Assembly: GCA_019614645.1 (NCBI GenBank)
Contig: JABWDB010000012.1
Coordinates: forward strand, 7,812,001-7,876,000
Direction: 5' to 3'
Origin: Stratiolaelaps scimitus
Taxonomy: Eukaryota > Arthropoda > Arachnida > Mesostigmata > Laelapidae
DNA length: 64,000 nt
The position numbers and the translations under genes are program-made. Of this stretch, positions 56,421 to 64,000 are shown in pieces. The number at the start of each line of letters is the position of its first letter. The first letter of the stretch is position 1. The notes under the pieces are model-generated. The model ran no database searches. It was not told the DNA's origin and saw only the letters and a program-made list of their open reading frames with translations.

Positions 56421-56444
56421 GTTGTATGTCTGTAGTTATCTTTT
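56311..56444. repeat. 134-bp perfect palindrome with (AT)n core
   Basis: Thirty-base arms (56311-56340 and 56415-56444) are exact reverse complements, and the 74-base spacer is pure AT dinucleotide. The whole stretch can therefore fold into one uninterrupted hairpin or cruciform. A further (TA)n run abuts the left arm at 56289-56310. Confidence 0.85.
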
Positions 56445-57701
56445 TTATCCGATTTCCCATGGCATAGCATTGGATATCTGTAACATAAACGCCAAATAGA
56501 AACATAGCTCCTCCGGATAATGGCGCGAAGACGTATATCGACCGAAAGGCCTTGCTGCGGCTTGTGGGACTCGACAATGGTCTGGAGCTCGGTAGGTAAC
56601 ACCGCAGCGATATATAAATAAGCGGTGCAAACAGCAGCAGCAGCAGCAACGATTGTATCAAGTCTTAGTTGCTGTATTGATCGTGAACAGCTATCGGCCA
56701 CCGTGATTTACCCGACAGGTAGAAAAGCAAGCTGTCTTATGCGTCTGATGGTCGCGAATGCTCACCAACGAGAGCGTCACTCTGCGTTGTAGTTTTATGC
56801 ATTGCATTATTATACGAGATTATCGGGAAACGCACAAAGTAGCATATCTGCACTTATGGCCATTGGAACAGACACAGCGACTCTAGACACCAGATTCCAT
56901 GCACCTTGTACGTGAGTAGCTAAAAAAACAAGCAACTCAACGCCCGAGTGCACTCTGCTGGCGTTGTCTCGAGTTGCTATTTTGCTATAGGTAATCGCAT
57001 AGAGGGTGCATGAAATTGAAAATGTCAGTTGAATGGTCAGCGTAACTGACGACGTGTTTAGAGTGGAGGCGGAAAGATGGATATTTTAACGACCCCAGCG
57101 TTCGAATTTGAGCACCAGCACGCTAGACACGCTGGGGAAACATGGCATGAAGTTAACGAAGCTGTCAGATATGATTCTCGCTAACCTGAGCGTAATGATA
57201 GCTGAAGCGAACATTGTGGCCGCAGGTTGGAAATTCACTCCGGCGGACGGGACCTAAACGGGGGCAAAGTCACGACGTGCAAAGGGAGAATCCGTTACGA
57301 TACGTTTTTTGAATAATAAATTATTATGGTTATGAGTAATGTTGGAAAACAGTTATACCCGATGAGAGAAGGCAGATGGCCAATGCTGCAAAAGTAGAAT
57401 AATATCGAATTTTCATAATAATATTAATAATAATATGCTTTAAATAGCATATATTGATCTTTCAGACACGCACAGAAAGAGAGGAAGTCGTCCATTATTC
57501 CTTTTCACTATCATGAGCTTATGGGACAAGTAATTGGCAAAAAAAAGTGTGAGAAAAAACCCACCCAATATTGCTCCCAGTTAAACAAGCGCAAGACATC
57601 TTATCCACCACAAACAATGTCAGCATACCCAGATGCTCCGTTTAGCAATATTGCGAGGGGTATTCAGAAGCAGAAGGGGTCCATTTTTACATAGACCGCG
57701 A

Positions 57702-57775
<74 letters not shown>

Positions 57776-57991
57776 GAGAGCTGGAGAGAGAGAGAGATCG
57801 TTCGCGCTCGATGTAACAATGGACACCGTCTGCTTCTGAATACCCCTCGCGTCAAACCGGATGTCAAAGTAAAATATTATCTTGCTGCCCCAGGCTCGTG
57901 CGGCTCCCGCCACGCCTTCCCCGTGCACCCGGTGTGCAGGCAAAGTACTACTGCGCCTCAGCGCGTTAGCAGACGGCCCGGGAGGCGACCC
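56445..57991. other. Intergenic stretch upstream of calreticulin
   Basis: No supported gene. A 70-bp (TA)n array lies at 57701-57772. Confidence 0.35.
57701..57772. repeat. (TA)n microsatellite
   Basis: A long TA run with one CA interruption near its start. Confidence 0.9.
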
Positions 57992-58040
57992 CGTGTTGTC
58001 CGGCGATTGGCCTACGAACGGCCAATGAGCTCAGTCCATG
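57992..58040. promoter_or_regulatory. Two divergent ER-stress-element-like sites (ERSE)
   Basis: CGTGT-N9-ATTGG at 57992-58010 and CCAAT-N9-CCATG at 58022-58040 each differ by one base from the ERSE consensus CCAAT-N9-CCACG, with exact nine-base spacing, in opposite orientations and 11 bases apart. ERSEs bind NF-Y with ATF6 or XBP1 and are typical of ER chaperone promoters, including vertebrate calreticulin. Here they lie about 0.6 kb upstream of the calreticulin start codon. That they function here is inference. Confidence 0.5.
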
Positions 58041-58080
58041 TGGAGGCTCCGGCGTGAGGTATTGACACAGTTCGATAGTT

Positions 58081-58477
58081 TGGAGAGAGCGAGGTAACGA
58101 GCGAGAGAGAGATAGAGAGAGAATGTACGAACGTTCCCTATGGCGCCTGCTTCGTCGTGCACTGGCCAGCGTGACGGGCGCTCAAACAACGCGTGAGGGA
58201 ACTGTCGCGAGACCTACGAGCGCGCTGAGTCTATGCTCCGTTAGATGTCCACCAGCGGTGGCAGAGAGCACTTACCTTCAAAGTTGTATGCGTTGAACGG
58301 TGTTGCCAACTAGCGACGACAGCCCCATCGGCTTCGGGGCAGGAAGAAAAAGTTTCTGCAGCAAGAATCGCTCGAGTTTTGTGAGGCAGTTGTTGCACTG
58401 TCGAACTGTGTAATCGGGAGATCGGGGAAGCGACACCAAGAGAGAGAGAGAGCGAGAGAGATAGAGAGAGAGAGAGG
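58081..58477 (+). promoter_or_regulatory. GAGA-rich leader or promoter of calreticulin
   Basis: Runs of GAGAGA at 58083-58121 and 58441-58477 flank the presumed transcription start. Such runs can bind GAGA factors in arthropods or simply be microsatellites in the 5' untranslated region. Confidence 0.3.
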
Positions 58478-58641
58478 TTGGACTGATTAATTAAGTCTCT
58501 TTCGTTCCTGCCCGTGCGTTACCCCCTGGTGTCCGCTGTTAGGTGGTACAGCTACGGTCAGCTGTCGCCTGTTGATTATCGCTTGACGTTGCCTGCGGCA
58601 GCAGGTTCGCCATCAGTGTGAACGTAGAACGTAGCGCAAGC

Positions 58642-59536
58642 ATGACGCGATGGCTCTGGATTTTCGGTGGGGTCGCATCACTTGTCATGTCGACTCGCGC
58701 GAATGTGTACTTCAAGGAGGAGTTTTCCGGCCGTAAGTCGTGTTTTTTTTTCTTGATAGCCTTCTGAGAAGATACAAGATGAAGATCACAGATTTCGCGG
58801 GCTGTTCCGATCACCGGTCGCAAGGGAGCGATACCAACCTGTGACGACGAATTGATATGCAGAAAATAGTCATGATGGACAAATTCTGTCCGTCTGTGTG
58901 CTAATCCACTAATCCAGTGAGGGGCTGCGATGGTGTTCTGCTGTATCAGCAGCAGCGTCATCATGCAATCTCTTCGTTTGTCGCAAGTTGCTAACTCTCC
59001 TTAAGCGCAACAGTAGTCATTGGCATAATGGCCTCGCGTTGTTTCCATCGACACCCCTGTAGCTAGATGTGGTTAATTACTCTCGTGTTTTTTTTTGTTG
59101 CTACAATTTAATTATCGCTATTAGTGGGCCACATCTGGTCATAGTGTAACAATGATAGAAGGATGAAACTCGGCTGTTCGCGGGTCGCGTGATATTTTCT
59201 CACCGCCAGCCGTGTTATTTGGCCCTTACGATTCTGTGACGATAGCAGCAGCTCGCGTTAGCAGATTATCGTTACCTAGCGTTATCCTTGGCGCGTTCGT
59301 ACACCCAGCCCAAACGGGAGGAATCTGAGCGCGACTGCGGTTGTCCTGCTTCGGCGGGCATGATGTCAATATCGACGACCCAGCGGATCCTCGGGCCATC
59401 GATTGGCACCATGAGACCGCGCTGCAAATATGCTGTCGAGACCGTATCGTTAAGTTGTTGTCTCAACGTTTGATCTGTACGATTCTTGTATCATTTCTAT
59501 GTGAGCCCTGCTCGTGAAATGCATCACATATTACCG

Positions 59537-59567
<31 letters not shown>

Positions 59568-59814
59568 GTGGGTCGTATCTCACTCTTTTGGCTATCCGTG
59601 AGTTAAGCGTGAGTTGTACTACCGGCTCGAAAATAGGACCCTTCCATGGTATTCGGTGGCCAACAGGGATGCTTGTTGCTCGGCGGTCAGTCGAGCTTAG
59701 CGGCTGAGGCCATATCACCCAATCAAATCAATATATATATATATATATATATTGATTGGGCGATATGGCCTCAGCCGCTAGGCTCGACTGGCCGCCGAAC
59801 TACAAGCATCCCTT

Positions 59815-59858
<44 letters not shown>

Positions 59859-61188
59859 GTTGCCGTAATCATTTGTGATAATTTGCTTTGTGAACACTTG
59901 TCAACCGAGGAGTGGAAACAATTTTTTCTACTGAAGTGCGAAACTTTACATAGATACATCCGACTTAGGAATTATCAGTGATATGAGCCACTGTTACTGA
60001 CGCCTAGGTTACTGATCTTACCTATGCATCTCTCATCTGTATCTCCCGCACCTTTTTGTTTGGCCCTTTACAGCTGGCGCCCTGGACAGATGGGTGATGT
60101 CGGAGCACAAAGTCGATAAACGCGGCAAATGGGAGCTGAGCAATGGCAAATGGTTCGCCGACGCCGAGAAAGACCTAGGTTTACGGACAACCCAGGATGC
60201 CAACTTCTACGGTGCCTCGTCGAAGCTCAAGAAGCCCTTCTCGAATAAGGACCAGGATCTCGTGATTCAGTTTAACGTGAAACACGAACAGGGTATCGAC
60301 TGCGGTGGCGGCTACGTGAAGCTGTTCGACTGCTCGCTCAATCAGAAGGATATGCACGGTGATTCGCCCTATCTGATCATGTTCGGGCCCGACATCTGTG
60401 GCCCGGGTACGAAAAAGGTTCACGCCATTATCAACTACAAGGGGAAAAATCATGAGCTGAAGAAGGAGGTCCGCTGCAAGGATGACGTATTCACCCATCT
60501 CTACACGTTCATTATCCGACCTGATCAAACATATGAAATTCGTATCGACAACGAAAAGGTCGAATCCGGCGACTTGGAAGCCGACTGGGATTTCCTGCCG
60601 CCGAAAACGATCAAGGACCCCGAATCGAAGAAGCCCGAAGACTGGGACGACCGCGCACAAGTTGAAGATCCCGATGCGGAGAAACCCGATGACTGGGATG
60701 TCCCACAGTTCGTCGCCGACCCGGACGCCCGCAAACCGAACGACTGGGACGAGGAGATGGACGGCGAATGGGAACCGCCGCAGATCAACAATCCCGACTA
60801 TAAGGGCGAGTGGAAGGCGCCAATGATCGATAACCCGAACTATAAGGGTGTGTGGGTTCAGCCTGAAATCGACAACCCTGACTATCAGAGCGATGACGAC
60901 ATCTATCTGCAGAAGGAGATCTGCCACGTGGGCTTTGATTTGTGGCAGGTGAAATCGGGATCAATCTTCGACAACATCATTCTCACGGACGATCCGGATT
61001 TTGCCCGCGAGTACGGCCACGAGACGTGGGGCTATTTTGTCGAGGCCGAAAAACAGGCGAAGGACGACTACGACGCGGCTGAGAAGGCGAAGGTCGATGC
61101 CGAGGCCCGAAAGGAGAAGGACCAAACCGAAAAGGACAATCAGGACGATGACGGCGATGAAGATGATAAGGACCATGACGAGCTGTAG
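58642..61188 (+). CDS. CRT: Calreticulin, ER lectin chaperone and calcium store
   Basis: Two exons, 58642-58732 and 60074-61188 (phase 1 junction, GTAAGT donor, TTTACAG acceptor), give 401 residues. The signal peptide is about residues 1-20 (MTRWLWIFGGVASLVMSTRA). The N-domain contains DGCGGGYVKLF-type sequence (here IDCGGGYVKLFDC) and YLIMFGPDICGPGTKKVHAI. The P-domain has the three long repeats (IKDPESKKPEDWDD, VEDPDAEKPDDWDV, VADPDARKPNDWDE) followed by three GEWEPPQINNPDYKG-type repeats. The acidic C-domain ends with the ER retrieval signal HDEL. The length is normal for the family. It folds monoglycosylated glycoproteins and buffers ER calcium; in parasitic chelicerates it is also a known secreted antigen. 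Confidence 0.97.
58733..60073 (+). other. Calreticulin intron 1
   Basis: A 1341-base intron that contains an imperfect inverted repeat around a (TA)n core and two further (TA)n runs. No nested gene is supported. Confidence 0.7.
59665..59812. repeat. Imperfect fold-back repeat with (TA)n loop
   Basis: The left arm (AGGGATGCTTGTTGCTCGGC onward) and the right arm read in reverse (AGGGATGCTTGTAGTTCGGC onward) match with about six differences over some 60 bases. The centre is a (TA)n run, and another such run follows the right arm. It is similar in plan to the perfect palindrome at 56.3 kb but unrelated in arm sequence. Confidence 0.75.
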
Positions 61189-61819
61189 GCGGAAGATTGG
61201 TAGAGAAAAAGAAAGACGAAGAGGGAGGAAGTCAGAGAGAATTCGAGTTGGCCACTGTATCAGTCGTACCTACACAGAAAATAGTCACCGGGACACGTTG
61301 TTGCGTTCGAGGTAAAGGGTATTCTATTTGAAGAATACACAAGAATATTCGGCTTCGAAAACGATTCAAAGTAACACGAGGGGGGGGGGTCAACGAACCC
61401 GCATTTACCAGCAGTTAATAGCAATAGTTCGTCGGTACGTTGGGACGTGAGAAAGAAAAAAAGACGAGTCACAAGAGGCTCCAATTCGCGAGGAGGTTGT
61501 GATTGGGAACAGACAATTTATGACGCGCTTACAATTATATAAATATAGATTTATTGCTATAGTATAATATAAGATAGAGACACACACGACATGTAAAGGG
61601 AATCTAAAAGGTGCTAGACTATATAAGTATGAATGACTCTAGGAATGAATGTACGTTGCACTGTCAATGGATAGAGATTGGTTTTTCCACAAGCGTACCG
61701 CGAATTAGCCCTTGATCGAAAATGGCGGGAGCCACTTCCAAAAGAGCGTGAGCACTTAAACTAATGCAGATTGATAACTTGTCACCGCGTTTCCCTCAAG
61801 GTCGATATTGTACGTTATA

Positions 61820-61825
61820 AATAAA
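61820..61825 (+). terminator. Polyadenylation signal, calreticulin
   Basis: AATAAA in TTATAAATAAAG about 0.63 kb after the stop is the best 3' end signal for the calreticulin transcript. Confidence 0.5.
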
Positions 61826-62096
61826 GACAGCGACAGCATGAATAGGTCTTTTGTTTAGTGGCTATATACACACACACACACACTATATGACAACTAAGAA
61901 TTAATTAATAGATCACAGATGCATCACCTTGGCGGTATGGGGTGGGACACAGAATATGGATAATAACATTACAGCGATAATAACGGGAGAGTCGATGGAA
62001 CATCAAGATATGTACCCATCTCGACGTGAAGGAACATACAACTACGCCCAGTGTAAATATTCATTTCGGTTGGCATATATATATTATATATATATG

Positions 62097-62128
<32 letters not shown>

Positions 62129-62333
62129 CTATAATCACGCCGGTGGAGATGAAATGGCGTGAGGTGTTGTATTAACGGTAATCTCTAAATTTGTTTATAC
62201 TGATAAACAGACGACAGGAAATGTAAGACAATAAATAATAATAACTTTTATAAGCGAATAGTTAATTGAACAGGTAAAGCCGGTAATGTACATAGCTTGC
62301 CACTAATTTATTTGGACTCGCGACACTGTTCGG

Positions 62334-62368
<35 letters not shown>

Positions 62369-64000
62369 TGGACAGTGGCATCCTTATGAGATTGCACTTT
62401 GATATTCTCGCTCGATCTAATACTGTTAATTTATCCAGTTTTATTTTCTTTTAAAAAACCAACAACAACAAAAGCATGTGTAAGATTGCAAGTTCCGTGA
62501 ATATACTTTGACGGAATGAAGAACACAATGGCAAGGTTATGCTGCTTGCGAGACCCCCGGATTGCTCCCAGCCTGCAGTAGGCGGGCGTGATTTATCGTG
62601 ATTAATCGATTAATTAATTAGCGTTTCAGTAGTTGATTTGATTATCGTCAGCTTTCAGCCACGTCAGGCCAGTGGCATTGTCCGTTCTTAACGATTCCTC
62701 GGAGACGAGACGACTTGAAGGCAAGTGCGGATTTTCCTTCTGACATTGTTTCTCTGTCGCGGAAACGCGGTCATTCTACGCATAATTACCACCTGAGTAA
62801 GAAATGTCTGACGAGATACGGGACCCGCCAGCGGCAAACGCGAAAGTGTTCGAAACGACGGAGTTTACGCTTGACAAGCAACGAAGCAAGGCTGCATATG
62901 GAATACGTTTGGATGGACTTGGACGAAGTTTGATGGCCCTCAAGTGATTCGCGCGTTCATTGACCTTGGCATTGATTAGCTGGAAAACGCGATTGCTCTT
63001 GACGGCGATATGATAACCAAGGGCCTATGTCGTCGACATATCGCGGGAATTGTAATTTTTCAAGGAAACAGAAAACAAAGAAAAGCCGTAATGAATCGGA
63101 GCCTTCTGACGGGAATCATGCATTGAGATAAAAAAAAAAAAAATAATGATCAATCTTGTTCATTACTTCATGGGGCTATTGACATTCAAGGGCGCGCTTC
63201 GTCTCGTGCACGTTACGTAATTACGTCGACAGCGTCTCGCCGCCCTCACTCGCCCGCAAAGGAGAATCGAGGGCCCTTTCATCGAAGTCGCACTTGATCT
63301 AATCCCGAAGTTTGACTCGTGACAACTGAGTTCTTCGCATTGACTCAGCTGTTGTTTGGGTCGCTAAGCGAGTTCGCTCGCTCTCGCCATAAGACTTGCT
63401 CGGTCGACGGGTACCTGGCCAGCAACGTCAGCTGGGCGGCTACACAATCGTCAGGAGTTTCGTCACCGATGGCCCCGTCGGGCTTGATCCTTGAACGGCG
63501 ATGCGATCCTGAGGTTGTTGTTGTTGTTTAGACTTCAAGCGGCGGCAGGCGGCAGGATCAGCAACGATATCGGAAAACAACGTCTACAATGGCCACTCGT
63601 CACGGTGTACGGTTGTTTTAGCCTGGCCGCACTCACCTTTGCCGAGACAACGTAAGGGGGTCCTGATTCTGAAGCACGAGGTTTCGTCCGCTTAGGGCCT
63701 CGGGAATAGCGCCCTGCAGCGAATAAGCTGCGAGTCTGGAGCGGCGGCGGCGGCGATTATTGTGCCTCTCCTCTGTCTCGTGAGTGCCAACTGTCGCCGT
63801 CTATAGGTGACTATTGACACCTACAAAGTGGCCTACAAACGTACCACTGGCGGCTGTGTGAATTTGGCGATGAGGATGCAAATTTGCTTCAAGGCAAGTC
63901 AGTGCCGTTATGGCTGATGGAAGAGGACGAGTTCGGACTACGTTCGAAGATAAGTCCACGTCTCGATGTGCTTGTACAACCATATGTACTGCGGTAACGG
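61826..64000. other. Downstream intergenic DNA
   Basis: No supported gene. (TA)n arrays lie at 62075-62116 and 62337-62367. The last kilobase is more GC-rich with CGG repeats near 63740, and could be a promoter or first exon of a gene beyond the window. Confidence 0.3.
62337..62367. repeat. (TA)n microsatellite in a short palindrome
   Basis: A TA run between CACTGTTCGGCCAA and CTGGACAGTG; the flanks are partly complementary (CACTGT/ACAGTG). Confidence 0.75.

Noticed and set aside
56288..56701. Frames rich in alternating Ile-Tyr
   Set aside because: They are translations of (TA)n repeats, here and at all similar arrays.
60181..60927. 248-codon open frame antisense to calreticulin
   Set aside because: It is the mirror of the biased codon use of the calreticulin exon, and no domain or splice context supports it.

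Overview
This is intron-containing animal nuclear DNA, most likely from an arthropod and probably a chelicerate mite. The evidence is a calreticulin gene ending in the ER-retention tail HDEL, a seven-exon SF3B4 splicing-factor gene, a single-exon divergent ionotropic-receptor-like gene, and abundant (TA)n microsatellites, a tRNA-derived SINE and other dispersed repeats. The mite assignment is inference; no rRNA or mitochondrial marker is present. Exons were read by hand from open frames, splice sites and phase agreement, without transcripts.

0-15.6 kb, + strand: one long gene that begins left of the window. It encodes about 14 cysteine-bearing fibronectin-III-like (FN3-like) beta-sandwich domains. 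Each domain is either one phase 1-1 exon or two exons split by a phase-0 intron, so the array reads in frame through at least 21 exons. It ends either at a stop at 14871 with AATAAA close behind (secreted form), or through a phase-compatible exon at 15429-15595 that encodes a single C-terminal membrane anchor. The locus is rich in recent rearrangements: duplicated introns, a frameshifted exon copy, a relic of the last exon, a 95-bp inverted copy carrying a splice donor, and many perfect hairpins of unrelated sequence.

15.6-21 kb: degenerate or fragmentary exon-like stretches, some resembling the same family, and on the - strand a histidine-rich exon with an N-myristoylation-type start. 21.9-29.6 kb: three tandem + strand genes for small multi-pass membrane proteins (175, 193 and 175 residues) that are paralogues of an unrecognised family. 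32-41 kb: three tandem - strand copies of a unit encoding a small MGxxxS (probably N-myristoylated) protein, followed in every copy by a candidate 21-22-nt microexon. 42.9-43.7 kb: a further phase-consistent exon trio, possibly FN3-like.

44.2-48.6 kb (-): SF3B4 (two RRMs plus a proline-rich tail). It is divergently arranged with a BTB-BACK protein gene at 49.3-51.8 kb (+). 53.5-55.5 kb (+): ionotropic-receptor-like gene. 58.6-61.2 kb (+): calreticulin, with two near-consensus ER-stress elements about 0.6 kb upstream of its start codon. The rest is intergenic DNA with microsatellites, a 134-bp perfect palindrome, an inverted repeat inside the calreticulin intron, SINE copies and a three-copy GC-rich dispersed repeat. 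Apart from the SF3B4/BTB divergent pair, no functional link between neighbouring genes is evident.
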